In this document: positions 1 to 8,864 of the stretch, one piece after another
Position numbering within the stretch: position 1 is the stretch's first letter
How the letters are laid out: each line of letters opens with the position of its first letter
Assembly (NCBI RefSeq): GCF_900182985.1
Contig: NZ_FXUY01000001.1
Location: 2,542,001-2,606,000, forward strand
DNA length: 64,000 nucleotides
Origin: Pseudomonas helmanticensis
Lineage (GTDB): Bacteria > Pseudomonadota > Gammaproteobacteria > Pseudomonadales > Pseudomonadaceae
Direction: 5' to 3'
The notes under the pieces: model-generated
What the model was told of the DNA's origin: nothing
The model's input: only the letters and a program-made list of their open reading frames with translations
Database searches by the model: none
Program-made: the position numbers and the translations under genes

Positions 1-373
1 GTTTTTCCGCCAGGTACGGTTGCAGCGCATCGTTGTTCACCCGGTCAAACACCGGCGCCATGATGAACATGGTCAGGAACAGCGCCATGCCGGTGAGGAT
101 CTGGTTCGACGGCGTCTGTTGCAGGCCGAGGGCCTGACGCAGGATCGAGAAGACGATGATGATCCGGGTGAAACTGGTCATCAGGATGACCGCCGCCGGA
201 ATAAAGCTCAGCGCGGTCATGATCAGCAGGATCTGCAGACTGACCGAATACTCCTGCGCGCCATTGGCGTTGGTGCCCAGCGTGATCGCCGGGATCGACA
301 ACGGATCGGCGGCGAACGCCAGTGGCGCGGCCAGCAACAAGGCCAGCGTCAAGACGATGCGTAACGCACCCAT
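1..373 (-). CDS. fliP: FliP, flagellar type III export gate protein (partial, cut by window edge)
   Basis: Only the first 124 codons are present; the gene runs off the left edge. The translation starts [21 protein letters not shown], a cleavable signal peptide, followed by a mature start [12 protein letters not shown] and the membrane segment [20 protein letters not shown] with [18 protein letters not shown], which is the FliP family signature. FliP is an inner-membrane subunit of the export gate together with FliQ, FliR, FlhA and FlhB. The ATG at 373 overlaps the fliO stop by one base (TAATG), so translation is probably coupled. It is the last gene of the fliL-M-N-O-P unit in this window. 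Confidence 0.95.
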   Translation of the reverse strand, partial: MGALRIVLTLALLLAAPLAFAADPLSIPAITLGTNANGAQEYSVSLQILLIMTALSFIPAAVILMTSFTRIIIVFSILRQALGLQQTPSNQILTGMALFLTMFIMAPVFDRVNNDALQPYLAEK

Positions 374-831
374 TACTTCGTATCCTTCTGATCCTTGCCG
401 AGTATCTTCAGCAACTGCTGGGCAAAATCCGGCGTGGCTTTTTCACTGGTGCTTGGCACCGGCACCGGCTCTTTGAGCACGTGCAGCGCGGTGATAGTGC
501 CGGGGCTCAAGCCGAGCAGAATCTGCTCGTTGCCGACCTGGACCAGCATCAAGCGATCCCGTGGGCCGAGCGCGCGCGAACCGATCAACTCGATCACCTG
601 GCCCTTGCCCGCCGGGCCTGCCTGCTGCACGCGGCGCAACAGCCAGGCGAGGAAGAAGATCACGCCCAGCACCAGCAGCAGACCGAACACCAGTTGCGTC
701 AGCTGACCGGCCACGCCACTGTTGACCATCGGCGCGGTGGCCGCAGGCACGCTTGCAGCGATGCTCGCCGCCGGCTCGGCAGCCAGCACGGTCAATGGCA
801 GCGCCAGCAGCGCCCAGAGAAACCTTTTCAC
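373..831 (-). CDS. fliO: FliO, flagellar export apparatus assembly protein
   Basis: 152 residues. An N-terminal signal-like segment (residues 1-18) and a strong membrane helix (about 43-65, [19 protein letters not shown]) are followed by a small cytoplasmic domain with the conserved [25 protein letters not shown] stretch in two parts. FliO helps FliP oligomerise during assembly of the export gate. The start is GTG at 831, directly abutting the fliN stop (832-834), and the stop overlaps the fliP ATG. The family is poorly conserved, but position between fliN and fliP makes the call secure. Confidence 0.93.
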   Translation of the reverse strand: MKRFLWALLALPLTVLAAEPAASIAASVPAATAPMVNSGVAGQLTQLVFGLLLVLGVIFFLAWLLRRVQQAGPAGKGQVIELIGSRALGPRDRLMLVQVGNEQILLGLSPGTITALHVLKEPVPVPSTSEKATPDFAQQLLKILGKDQKDTK

Positions 832-1284
832 TCAGCGCAGCTTCTTGATGCGTTCGCTTGGGCTGATCACGTCAGTCAGGCGGATGCCGAACTTCTCGTT
901 GACCACCACCACTTCGCCGTGCGCAATCAGCGTGCCGTTGACCAGCACGTCGAGCGGCTCGCCAGCGAGACGATCGAGCTCGATCACCGAACCCTGGTTG
1001 AGTTGCAGCAGGTTGCGAATATTGATGTCAGTGCTGCCGACTTCCATCGAAATCGACACCGGGATGTCGAGGATCACGTCCAGGTTCGGACCGTCCAGCG
1101 TCACCGGATCGTTGTTCTTCGGCACGCTGCCGAACTCTTCCATCGGCAGACGCGAGCCGCTGGAGGCGTCGGCCGCCAGCAATGCATCGATGTCAGCTTG
1201 ACCATCACCGGTCTCTTCCAGGGCAGCAGCCCATTCATCGGCCAGTGCCTGATCGTCCTGGGCGTTCATATCGTCGTTCATCAT
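832..1284 (-). CDS. fliN: FliN, flagellar C-ring switch protein
   Basis: 150 residues. The first ~65 residues are acidic and variable; the C-terminal ~80 form the SpoA/SPOA domain (LDVILDIPVSISMEVGSTDI to FGIRLTDVISPSERIKKL). FliN forms the bottom of the cytoplasmic C-ring with FliM and docks FliH/FliI. The ATG at 1284 could also be replaced by the internal Met6; both lie close together and the sequence does not decide. It follows fliM by 53 bases. Confidence 0.96.
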   Translation of the reverse strand: MMNDDMNAQDDQALADEWAAALEETGDGQADIDALLAADASSGSRLPMEEFGSVPKNNDPVTLDGPNLDVILDIPVSISMEVGSTDINIRNLLQLNQGSVIELDRLAGEPLDVLVNGTLIAHGEVVVVNEKFGIRLTDVISPSERIKKLR

Positions 1285-1337
1285 GTGTCCTCGGCGGGCA
1301 ACAATTCAGTTAATGCAAAAGGGGGTGTGGCGCCGCT

Positions 1338-2306
1338 TCAGCGGCGCTCGATCGGCTCGATCACTTGCAACGCGAGGTTGCCTTTGTGCGAGCCCATCTT
1401 GACCTTGAAGGCCGGCACGCCGTTGGCGCGCATGATCATTTCTTCCGGCATCTCGACCGGGATCACATCGCCCGGCTGCATGTGCAGGATGTCGCGCAGC
1501 TTCAACTGGCGGCGAGCCACGGTGGCGCCGATCGGTACGTCGACATCGAGCACGTCCTGGCGCAAGGCGTTGACCCAGCGCTCGTCCTGATCGTCGAGGT
1601 CGGACTGGAAACCGGCGTCGAGCATTTCGCGCACCGGCTCGATCATCGAGTACGGCATGGTCACGTGCAGATCGCCGCCACCGCCATCGAGTTCGATGTG
1701 GAACGTGGAGACCACGATCGCTTCGCTCGGGCCGACGATGTTGGCCATGGCCGGGTTCACTTCCGAGTTGATGTACTCGAAGTTGACTTCCATGATCGCC
1801 TGCCAGGCTTCTTTCAAGTCGACGAAGGCCTGCTCCAGCACCATGCGCACCACACGCAGTTCGGTCGGGGTGAATTCACGCCCTTCGATCTTGGCGTGAC
1901 GGCCATCGCCGCCGAAGAAGTTGTCCACCAGTTTGAACACCAGTTTGGCGTCAAGGATGAACAGCGCGGTGCCGCGCAACGGTTTGATCTTGACCAGATT
2001 GAGGCTGGTCGGTACGTACAGCGAGTGCACGTATTCGCCGAACTTCATCACCTGCACGCCACCGACGGCAACGTCCGCCGAGCGGCGCAGCATGTTGAAC
2101 ATGCTGATGCGGGTGTAGCGGGCAAAACGCTCGTTGATCATTTCCAGGGTCGGCATGCGTCCACGGACGATGCGATCCTGACTGGTCAGGTCGTAGCTTT
2201 TGACACTGCCGGGTTCGGCAGCGTTATCGGTCTGTACCAGACCATCGTCGACGCCGTGCAACAGCGCGTCGATTTCATCCTGGGACAGCAGATCCTGCAC
2301 GGCCAT
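1338..2306 (-). CDS. fliM: FliM, flagellar motor switch protein
   Basis: 322 residues, the usual length. The N-terminal LSQDEIDALL (residues 7-16) is the conserved CheY-phosphate binding peptide. The middle domain carries the FFGGDG loop that contacts FliG, and the C-terminal ~75 residues form a SpoA domain (DVDVPIGATVARRQLKLRDI). It switches motor direction in response to CheY-P. It lies 9 bases after fliL and is in the same unit as fliN, fliO and fliP. Confidence 0.97.
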   Translation of the reverse strand: MAVQDLLSQDEIDALLHGVDDGLVQTDNAAEPGSVKSYDLTSQDRIVRGRMPTLEMINERFARYTRISMFNMLRRSADVAVGGVQVMKFGEYVHSLYVPTSLNLVKIKPLRGTALFILDAKLVFKLVDNFFGGDGRHAKIEGREFTPTELRVVRMVLEQAFVDLKEAWQAIMEVNFEYINSEVNPAMANIVGPSEAIVVSTFHIELDGGGGDLHVTMPYSMIEPVREMLDAGFQSDLDDQDERWVNALRQDVLDVDVPIGATVARRQLKLRDILHMQPGDVIPVEMPEEMIMRANGVPAFKVKMGSHKGNLALQVIEPIERR

Positions 2307-2315
2307 GTCGTGTTC

Positions 2316-2819
2316 CTACTGCAGTACGAAATTAGTGAAAAGCAACTGTTCGATCACCACTTTGCCCAGCTCTTTCTGCGCCACTTCCTGGACGCTGGCT
2401 GTAGCCTTCTGGCGCAACATCTCCTGGCCGATCGGCGTCGCCAATGTGGCGAAATCCTGACCGGAGAAAAGCATTACCAGGTTGTTGCGGATCACCGGCA
2501 TGTGCACTTTGAGCGCTTCGAGATCAGCCTGATTACGCGCCAGCATGGTGATGCTCACCTGCATGTAGCGCTGACGGCCGTTCTGGTTGTAGTTGGCGAC
2601 AAAGGCCGGCGCCATCGGCTCGAAAATCGCCGGTTGCTTGCCGGCCGGCGCAGCCTCGGCGGCCTCGGCAGGCTTGCTCTGAGCGCTGTGCATGAAGAAC
2701 CAGGTCGCCCCCACGGACGCGCCAATGGCCAGCAGCAACGCCAGCACGATCACAATGATCAGCTTGAGTTTGCCTTTGGTTGCGGGGTCTTTCACTGCTG
2801 CTGTTTCGCTCTTCGCCAT
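2316..2819 (-). CDS. fliL: FliL, flagellar basal-body associated protein
   Basis: 167 residues. A short cytoplasmic tail rich in Lys is followed by one membrane helix (about 19-41, LIIVIVLALLLAIGASVGATW) and a periplasmic domain ending FTNFVLQ, typical of FliL. It associates with stator units and supports torque. It is the first gene of fliL-M-N-O-P and has a recognisable sigma-54 promoter 51-66 bases upstream of its ATG. Confidence 0.95.
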   Translation of the reverse strand: MAKSETAAVKDPATKGKLKLIIVIVLALLLAIGASVGATWFFMHSAQSKPAEAAEAAPAGKQPAIFEPMAPAFVANYNQNGRQRYMQVSITMLARNQADLEALKVHMPVIRNNLVMLFSGQDFATLATPIGQEMLRQKATASVQEVAQKELGKVVIEQLLFTNFVLQ

Positions 2820-2869
2820 GCCAATAATCCGTCACTATTCGGGTTTTCACAGTCGCACGGCAAGGCAAG

Positions 2870-2885
2870 AGCAAGTGTTATGCCA
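2870..2885 (-). promoter_or_regulatory. sigma-54 promoter for fliLMNOP
   Basis: On the minus strand the sequence reads TGGCAT-AACAC-TTGCT, matching the -24/-12 consensus TGGCAC-N5-TTGCW with one mismatch and exact spacing. It lies 51-66 bases before the fliL start codon, outside any gene. By analogy with other pseudomonads the activator would be FleQ or FleR; which one cannot be read from the sequence. Confidence 0.8.
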
Positions 2886-2930
2886 GAAGTGTCCGAGCCA
2901 ACAATTGGAGGAACTGCTAGAAGCACAAAG

Positions 2931-3009
2931 CAAAAGATCGCAGCCTACGGCAGCTCCTACATAGGCGCGTGTACACCCTGTAGGAGCTGCCGAAGGCTGC
3001 GATCTTTTA
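2931..3009. repeat. REP-type palindrome, family A
   Basis: Two arms of about 31 bases (2931-2961 and 2979-3009) are near-perfect inverted repeats built on the motif GTAGGAGCTGCCG...GCGATCTTTT, with a 17-base loop. The same motif recurs at 6969-7044 and 61151-61237. It sits just after the fliK stop and may act as its transcription terminator or RNA stabiliser (inference). Confidence 0.85.
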
Positions 3010-3024
3010 ATGTCCCCGCAAACG

Positions 3025-4395
3025 TCAGGCGTAATAGTCGACCGCGCTGCTACCGATCACGCTGGTCGTTTGTGCAGCGGCTTCAGCAATGGCGGCCGGC
3101 GCCAATTCTTCATCGGCCGAATCGAGGCGACCACCGGCAGCGCTGGTGCGACCGCCCTGACCCTGCTGCGCCTGTTCCTGACCCTGCTGACCCTGCCAGC
3201 CACGGCTCTGGTCGGAGACATTGACGTCAACCTGGCCCATGCCCTGCTGGTTGAACATATCGCGCAGGCGATGCATCTGGCCGTCGAGGGCTTCACGCAC
3301 ACTTGGGTGCGCGCTCATGAACGTCACCTGCGTCTGCTGATCCGGAACCATGTTCACGCGGATATCCAGACGCCCGAGTTCGGCCGGCTGCAATTGAATG
3401 TCCGCCGCCTTCAGATTGGCGCTCGACAGATACATGACGCGGTTGACCACTTCTTCGGTCCAGCCGCTCTGATGCATGGCGATTGGCTGATTCACCGGCA
3501 CCGCGTTGGCCGTCTTCGGCGTCGCCGCCTGAGTCAGCGCCGCCAGACGGTTGGCGAAATCATCGACGCGGGTGTCGCTGGTGGCAGTCTTGAGGTCTTT
3601 GAGGCCGTCATCGATCAGGCCACTGAAGGCCTTGTCACCGCCCTGGCTGGTGCTGTCCTTGTCGGCCTGCACATCCAGCATGCTGGCCATACCAGCGGCG
3701 AAGTTCTGCGCCGAGGTCAATTCGCCGTCGGCCTGAGTCTGTGCCGGCGAAGCTTTCGGCTGCGCCTGGCTGGCGGCGGAAATATGCCCGCCCTGCTCCA
3801 TGGCCAGTCGCACCACCGGCAGTGCATCGAGCGGATCGGTTGAAGGATCGAATTCGCTGTCGGCGTTGGCCGCCGGGTCTTTGACCACGCCCGGCAATAC
3901 CGCCACGGTCGGGGTTTCGGTTTTCGCCGGGGTGGCTACTTCGGCCGCTGGCGCGGCCACCACCGGCGCTGTGACCAGCGGCTGCACGACCTGCATCAAC
4001 GCCGGATCCAGCGCCGGATCGACCGGCGCGGTATCGATAACCGGAGGTTGCGCGGTATCGGCACTGTCGTCGCTGCCGGCGCTCTTGTCAGCATCAGCGC
4101 TGGTTTTGTCGGCAGGCAAGGCATTGCCGCTATCGGCAACGGCCGGCGCCGGGGCGGCAGTCTGATCCTTGCCGACATCCTTCCTGGCGCTGTCATCGGC
4201 GACCTTGTCACGCGGTGATTTCACCGGGCTGTCAGCACTGACGGCAGTCTTTTTCGGGCCTTGGTCGGCGAACACCTGAGCGAAGCTTGAAGCCTTGTCC
4301 CCGGTGTCTGCGGCCACTGCCGACGTTTTGGCAGAGGCGGCTTGAGCCTTGGCCTGAGCGGCGTTCTGAAGAAGGATGTTGGGGGTCGCAGGCAT
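3025..4395 (-). CDS. fliK: FliK, flagellar hook-length control protein
   Basis: 456 residues from ATG 4395. An in-frame upstream start at 4449 is less likely because 4395 has a good Shine-Dalgarno (GGAGA, 7 bases upstream) and the extension lies over the promoter. The N-terminal two thirds are low complexity, rich in Ala, Asp, Lys and Pro. The C-terminal domain (residues ~330-420) has the conserved core LKAADIQLQPAELGRLDIRV and is the export-switch domain that contacts FlhB. FliK acts as a secreted ruler that ends hook growth. It stands alone between fliL and hptB, with its own sigma-54 promoter. Confidence 0.93.
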   Translation of the reverse strand: MPATPNILLQNAAQAKAQAASAKTSAVAADTGDKASSFAQVFADQGPKKTAVSADSPVKSPRDKVADDSARKDVGKDQTAAPAPAVADSGNALPADKTSADADKSAGSDDSADTAQPPVIDTAPVDPALDPALMQVVQPLVTAPVVAAPAAEVATPAKTETPTVAVLPGVVKDPAANADSEFDPSTDPLDALPVVRLAMEQGGHISAASQAQPKASPAQTQADGELTSAQNFAAGMASMLDVQADKDSTSQGGDKAFSGLIDDGLKDLKTATSDTRVDDFANRLAALTQAATPKTANAVPVNQPIAMHQSGWTEEVVNRVMYLSSANLKAADIQLQPAELGRLDIRVNMVPDQQTQVTFMSAHPSVREALDGQMHRLRDMFNQQGMGQVDVNVSDQSRGWQGQQGQEQAQQGQGGRTSAAGGRLDSADEELAPAAIAEAAAQTTSVIGSSAVDYYA

Positions 4396-4444
4396 GAAAC
4401 GGTCTCCGCTGCACTGGGATCGTAGGTACAGTTGCGGAGATAAC

Positions 4445-4460
4445 TGCAAGTGCCGGGCCA
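4445..4460 (-). promoter_or_regulatory. sigma-54 promoter for fliK
   Basis: Minus strand reads TGGCCC-GGCAC-TTGCA, five of six matches at -24, exact spacing and a perfect TTGC at -12. It lies 50-65 bases before the chosen fliK start, which supports ATG 4395 rather than 4449. Confidence 0.8.
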
Positions 4461-4500
4461 GTTTTGTCCGACGCTTGAGAAAAGCGCCGGACGGCCGGAT

Positions 4501-4848
4501 TCAGTGCGTGTGCGCGTGGTGTTTTTCGTTTTCGTAAACCGGACGAACATGCTCGAACTCGCCACTGATGTCAGCGACCAGTTTGACGATTTCTGCGGGG
4601 CTTTTGTGCCTGGCGTCCGATTCGAGTTCCTGGCACAGCTCGGCCAGTCGAATCGCGCCCATATTGCTGGCGCTGCCCTTGAAACTGTGGGCAACTTCCG
4701 ACAGGGCCTTGGCATCCGCCGCTTTTTGCAGCGCAACCAAGCGATTTTCGGAATCCGTGAGAAAGGTATCCAGCAGCTCTGGATAACCATCCTCCATGAC
4801 TTCGCGCAGTACGCTCAGCGCCTCGCGATCAATATGTGTATCTGTCAC
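4501..4848 (-). CDS. hptB: HptB-type histidine phosphotransfer protein
   Basis: 115 residues forming a single Hpt four-helix domain. The motif AHSFKGSASNMG carries the phospho-accepting His54. In P. aeruginosa HptB passes phosphate from hybrid sensor kinases (including RetS-linked ones) to the response regulator HsbR, affecting FlgM, swarming and biofilm. Here it follows hsbR after 31 bases and is the last gene of hsbA-hsbR-hptB. The histidine-rich end (HHAHTH) is a small oddity. Symbol assigned from order and domain type. Confidence 0.88.
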   Translation of the reverse strand: MTDTHIDREALSVLREVMEDGYPELLDTFLTDSENRLVALQKAADAKALSEVAHSFKGSASNMGAIRLAELCQELESDARHKSPAEIVKLVADISGEFEHVRPVYENEKHHAHTH

Positions 4849-4879
4849 TTGCTCACTCCTTGATCAAGAATTGCGCAGA

Positions 4880-6583
4880 TTATGCCTGAACCTCCCAGAA
4901 AAACTCCACGCGGGCACTACGACCTTCGTCCGACCAACTGGCATTGCGCCCCAATTGCCGGACCAGACTGACCCCGCGCCCCGACAGACGGACACCTTCC
5001 AGCGGCCGTTCCATCACCCGCGCCACATCGAAGCCCTTGCCGCTGTCCTCGACGCGAACCACCAGACAACCGCCCGCGCCTTGCGGCAGCACCTGCAAAT
5101 GCACGCGCACGTAACCGTCCTGCAGAGCCTCCAGCCGCGTATTGCGCTGTTCATAGTAGCGAGCAAAACCTGCGGCATCGCGCTTGAGACTGGAATCCAG
5201 ACCGAGCACGCCGTGTTCCAGTGCATTCGAATACAACTCGGCGAGCACGCTGTACAAGGCGCCACTCTGCGCTCGCAACCCATGTACTTCCTGCAACAAT
5301 TGCAGCAGATAAGGCATCGGATTGAATCGCCTGAGCGTGGCACCCCGGAATTCGAAGCTTACCGACCAGTCCAGCGGACACGACTGGCCGCTGTCGGAAT
5401 AAACCGGCGCCGAAGGACGAACCTGCGCCGGCGCCAGCAGACTGACCTCGACCATGCTGACATCGTCCCGCGCCTCACCGCGAAAATCGCGCAGCGCCTG
5501 TTCGATATCTTCGAAGAGGCGATCAGGCTCGCGATTGGCGGCAAACACCTGCTGTAAACGTTCAACGCCGAACAACTGCTCGCTGGCATCACTGGTGTCG
5601 ATCACCCCGTCGGACAACAGGAACACCCGATCCCCGACTGCCATCGGATGCACCTCGGTGCAATCGTCGAACGCCTGCGGGCTGAGCACACCCAACGGCA
5701 GATGCCGGGCGGCCAATGGCACACGCTCGCCGCTGGCGATTCGATGCAGATAGCCATCGGGCATGCCGCCGTTCCACACTTCGACCGAACGCCGCTGAAA
5801 ACTCAGGCACAGCAGCGTCGCACAGCAAAACATGTCGACCGGCAGGATACGTTTAAGCTTGGCATTCATCTCGCGCAGGGTTTCCGCCAGGCCATAACCC
5901 TTGGCGGTCATGCCATAGAACACCTCGGCCAGCGGCATCGCCCCGACCGCTGCCGGCAGGCCATGCCCGGTGAAATCACCGAGCAGCACGTGCATGTCAC
6001 CCGCCGGCGTATAAGCCGCGAGCAACAGATCCCCGTTGAACAGCGCATAGGGCGATTGCAGATAACGAATGTTCGGCGCGCTGAGGCAGCCGGAATGCGC
6101 GACCTTGTCGAACACCGCTTTGGCGACGCGTTGCTCGTTGAGCAGATAATCGTGATGCCGGGCGATCAGGTCACGCTGCTGCAGAACTGTGGCCTGCAAG
6201 CGGCGCAAGCGATCCATCGCCTTGATTTTGGCGGCGAGAATCACCTGGTTGTAGGGTTTCGCCAGAAAGTCGTCACCGCCCGCTTCCAGGCAACGCGCCA
6301 GCGCTTCGCTTTCAGTCAGCGAGGTCAGGAAGATGATCGGCACCAGGGTTTCCCCGGCCAAGGCCTTGATCTGCCGCGCCGCCTCGAAGCCATCCATCAC
6401 CGGCATCATCGCGTCCATCAGCACCAGGTTCGGTTGCTCACGGCGAAACACCTCCACCGCCTCGGCACCGTTGGCGGCCGTCAGCACTGCATGACCCTGA
6501 CGACGGACGATAGTCGACAGCAGCAGACGGTCGGCGGCGCTGTCTTCGGCGATCAGGATGGTCAGCGGCTCTTGCGCCTGCAT
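4880..6583 (-). CDS. hsbR: HsbR-type response regulator with PP2C phosphatase and kinase-like ATPase domains
   Basis: 567 residues from ATG 6583; an in-frame TTG at 6592 overlaps the hsbA stop and is a weaker alternative. Order of domains: receiver (1-120, phospho-acceptor Asp57 in LMDAMMP, Lys in FLAKPYN), a linker helix, a PP2C/RsbU-like Ser/Thr phosphatase domain (~165-385, GDFTGHGLPAAVGA, DDVSMVEV) and a C-terminal HATPase anti-sigma kinase-like domain (~430-565, ELYSNALEHG, VEDSGKGF). The family both dephosphorylates and phosphorylates HsbA depending on phosphorylation by HptB. Downstream neighbour hptB and upstream neighbour hsbA are its known partners. Confidence 0.9.
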   Translation of the reverse strand: MQAQEPLTILIAEDSAADRLLLSTIVRRQGHAVLTAANGAEAVEVFRREQPNLVLMDAMMPVMDGFEAARQIKALAGETLVPIIFLTSLTESEALARCLEAGGDDFLAKPYNQVILAAKIKAMDRLRRLQATVLQQRDLIARHHDYLLNEQRVAKAVFDKVAHSGCLSAPNIRYLQSPYALFNGDLLLAAYTPAGDMHVLLGDFTGHGLPAAVGAMPLAEVFYGMTAKGYGLAETLREMNAKLKRILPVDMFCCATLLCLSFQRRSVEVWNGGMPDGYLHRIASGERVPLAARHLPLGVLSPQAFDDCTEVHPMAVGDRVFLLSDGVIDTSDASEQLFGVERLQQVFAANREPDRLFEDIEQALRDFRGEARDDVSMVEVSLLAPAQVRPSAPVYSDSGQSCPLDWSVSFEFRGATLRRFNPMPYLLQLLQEVHGLRAQSGALYSVLAELYSNALEHGVLGLDSSLKRDAAGFARYYEQRNTRLEALQDGYVRVHLQVLPQGAGGCLVVRVEDSGKGFDVARVMERPLEGVRLSGRGVSLVRQLGRNASWSDEGRSARVEFFWEVQA

Positions 6584-6588
6584 GGCCG

Positions 6589-6894
6589 TCAAGTGATGTC
6601 GAAGAGCTTGTCGAAGTTGGAGATGGCGAGGATCTTGCGCACGTCGGAGTTGGGGTTCACGACACGGATATCGGAATCGTCGCCACCGGCATGATCACGC
6701 AAGAGCAACAGCATCCCGAGGGCGGAGCTGTCCAGATAAGTGGTCTCTTTCAGATCCAGCTCATAGGAATTGGGCTCCGGCTCGATTCGCTCATAGGAAT
6801 TGCGAAATTCCTGATGCTTGCCGAAGTCGAATCGACCCTTGACCGAGATCTTGAGCTTTTTTCCATCCGGGGAGACTTCTGCAACGACTGACAT
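6589..6894 (-). CDS. hsbA: HsbA-type anti-sigma factor antagonist (STAS domain)
   Basis: 101 residues, a complete STAS domain. The motif LDSSALGMLLLL holds the conserved phospho-serine (Ser56). In P. aeruginosa unphosphorylated HsbA binds the anti-sigma factor FlgM and frees FliA, while the phosphorylated form binds the diguanylate cyclase HsbD. First gene of hsbA-hsbR-hptB, ahead of a REP palindrome separating it from fliJ. No clear promoter was recognised in its 150-base upstream gap. Confidence 0.9.
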   Translation of the reverse strand: MSVVAEVSPDGKKLKISVKGRFDFGKHQEFRNSYERIEPEPNSYELDLKETTYLDSSALGMLLLLRDHAGGDDSDIRVVNPNSDVRKILAISNFDKLFDIT

Positions 6895-6968
6895 TGACTG
6901 GCTTCCTTGTCATTGACGAACGTGTACAAGGTTTAGCACTTGGACAGGGTTGGGGCAAGGTCAGGAAG

Positions 6969-7044
6969 CCAGATCAAGAGATCGCAGCCTTCGGCAGGCT
7001 GATCCCCTGTAGGAGCTGCGGCACGCTGCGATCTCTTGATCTGG
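6969..7044. repeat. REP-type palindrome, family A, between fliJ and hsbA
   Basis: Perfect 20-base inverted repeat (6969-6988 with 7025-7044) around an interior containing CTGTAGGAGCTGCGG. It belongs to the same family as 2931-3009. It immediately follows the fliJ stop and could end or attenuate the fliE-fliJ transcript. Confidence 0.85.
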
Positions 7045-7046
7045 CT

Positions 7047-7499
7047 CTAAAAAGGCTGAGAACGCGGCAACCGCTGCGACAACTCGTCCAGCAACTTCTG
7101 CTCGCGCTTGTCTTCGAAGCGTTGCGCCTCTTCGCGGTAGCGCTGCACCAGTTTGCGCAGGCCTTCGACTTTGGCAAATGCCTGTTGCCAGGCCTCACGC
7201 GCATTGTCCAGATTCTTCTGGTGCCAGTTCAGGCTCTGCCGTTGCTGATCGACGGCAGTGTCGAGCTGGGCGAGAAAGCCCTGAAACCCCAGCAACCACT
7301 GCCCGCTCACGCCAGTGGCGCCGCGCACGATCCACTGCTCGGAATAATCCAGACGAAAGGCATTGAGGTCGGCGAGTTTGCTTTCAGCGACCTTCACCTG
7401 GCCTTGAAAGTAACCCAAACGCTGCACGGCGGTTTTCTCGGCTTTTTCAGCCATGTCCACCACCGGCGCCAGACGCGCGGCTCGACTGACGGCGGCCAT
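7047..7499 (-). CDS. fliJ: FliJ, flagellar export chaperone/ATPase stalk
   Basis: 150 residues, almost entirely predicted coiled coil, rich in Gln, Glu, Lys and Arg, as expected of FliJ, which sits in the centre of the FliI hexamer like a rotary ATPase stalk and recycles chaperones. The ATG at 7499 is 6 bases after the fliI stop. Last gene of fliE-F-G-H-I-J. Confidence 0.93.
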   Translation of the reverse strand: MAAVSRAARLAPVVDMAEKAEKTAVQRLGYFQGQVKVAESKLADLNAFRLDYSEQWIVRGATGVSGQWLLGFQGFLAQLDTAVDQQRQSLNWHQKNLDNAREAWQQAFAKVEGLRKLVQRYREEAQRFEDKREQKLLDELSQRLPRSQPF

Positions 7500-7505
7500 G
7501 CGCGG

Positions 7506-8864
7506 TTAGCCGCCCGCCGCAGGCGCGAACAGGGTTTCCAGATAAGCCTGGCTTTCGCCCATGTTGATTTTGTCGTTCAGCCCCTGCCGCTGGTACCTGA
7601 CCAACTGCGGTTGCAGGGAAATCGCCATGTCGGTTTCACGGTCACCGCCGGCCACGTAGGCGCCAACGCTGATCAGGTCACGACTCTGCTGGTAGCGCGA
7701 CCACAGCTGCTTGAAATACTGCGCGCGCTGCATGTGTTCCGGCGAAACCACCGCAGGCATCACCCGGCTTATCGACGCTTCGATGTCGATGGCCGGATAG
7801 TGCCCTTCCTCGGCCAGACGCCGCGACAGCACGATGTGGCCATCGAGTACGCCCCGCGCCGAGTCGGCAATCGGATCCTGCTGGTCATCGCCTTCCGACA
7901 GCACGGTGTAGAACGCGGTGATCGAACCACCACCCTTCTCCGCATTACCGGCGCGCTCGACCAGTTTCGGCAACTTGGCGAACACCGACGGCGGATAACC
8001 CTTGGTCGCCGGCGGCTCGCCGATGGCCAGAGCGATTTCCCGCTGGGCTTGGGCGAAACGGGTCAGCGAATCCATCAGCAACAGGACGTTTTTGCCCTTG
8101 TCGCGGAAATATTCGGCAATGCGCGTGCAATACATCGCCGCGCGCAGACGCATCAGCGGCGCATCGTCCGCTGGCGAAGCGACCACGACGGAGCGCTTGA
8201 GGCCTTCTTCACCGAGGCTGTGCTCGATGAACTCTTTAACTTCCCGACCGCGCTCACCGATCAGGCCGACGACGATGATGTCGGCTTCGGTGAAGCGGGT
8301 CATCATGCCCAACAGCACAGATTTACCGACACCGGTACCGGCGAACAGACCGAGACGCTGGCCGCGACCGACCGTCAACAAACCGTTGATGCAACGGATG
8401 CCGACGTCCAGCGGCACGCTGATCGGGTCACGGTTGAGCGGGTTGATCGTCGGGCCGTCCATCGGCACCCAGTCTTCGGCTTTCATGCCGCCCTTGCCGT
8501 CCAGTGCACGACCGGCGCCATCAAGCACGCGACCGAGCATGCTCATGCCCATCGGCAAACGTCCGGTGTCGGCGAGCGGCACCACGCGGGCGCCCGGGGC
8601 GATGCCGGCGACACTGCCGACCGGCATCAGAAAGACTTTGCTGCCAGAGAAACCCATGACTTCTGCTTCCACCTGGGACGGGTGATAGCTGTCGTCATTG
8701 ATCACCAGGCAACGCGTGCCCATCGCGGCGCGCAGGCCTTCGGCTTCGAGGGTGAGGCCGACCATGCGCAGCAGACGACCTTCAAGAATCGGCGCGCCGG
8801 CAATTTCAACGGCCTCGGCATAACTGCTCAGGCGCTTGGCGAAACTGGTGCGTTCAAGGCGCAT
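7506..8864 (-). CDS. fliI: FliI, flagellar export ATPase
   Basis: 452 residues. Related to the F1 beta subunit. Walker [12 protein letters not shown] is at residues 172-182; the catalytic Glu region [10 protein letters not shown] and Walker [11 protein letters not shown] are intact, and the C-terminal helical domain includes the typical [15 protein letters not shown]. FliI hexamers energise unfolding and export of flagellar substrates and are held by FliH. The start overlaps the end of fliH by 11 bases, pointing to translational coupling. Confidence 0.97.
   Translation of the reverse strand: MRLERTSFAKRLSSYAEAVEIAGAPILEGRLLRMVGLTLEAEGLRAAMGTRCLVINDDSYHPSQVEAEVMGFSGSKVFLMPVGSVAGIAPGARVVPLADTGRLPMGMSMLGRVLDGAGRALDGKGGMKAEDWVPMDGPTINPLNRDPISVPLDVGIRCINGLLTVGRGQRLGLFAGTGVGKSVLLGMMTRFTEADIIVVGLIGERGREVKEFIEHSLGEEGLKRSVVVASPADDAPLMRLRAAMYCTRIAEYFRDKGKNVLLLMDSLTRFAQAQREIALAIGEPPATKGYPPSVFAKLPKLVERAGNAEKGGGSITAFYTVLSEGDDQQDPIADSARGVLDGHIVLSRRLAEEGHYPAIDIEASISRVMPAVVSPEHMQRAQYFKQLWSRYQQSRDLISVGAYVAGGDRETDMAISLQPQLVRYQRQGLNDKINMGESQAYLETLFAPAAGG

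Noticed and set aside
1365..3224. Long plus-strand open frame of 619 codons over fliM and fliL
   Set aside because: Antisense shadow caused by high GC; His-rich composition, no family match, and the minus strand holds certain flagellar genes.
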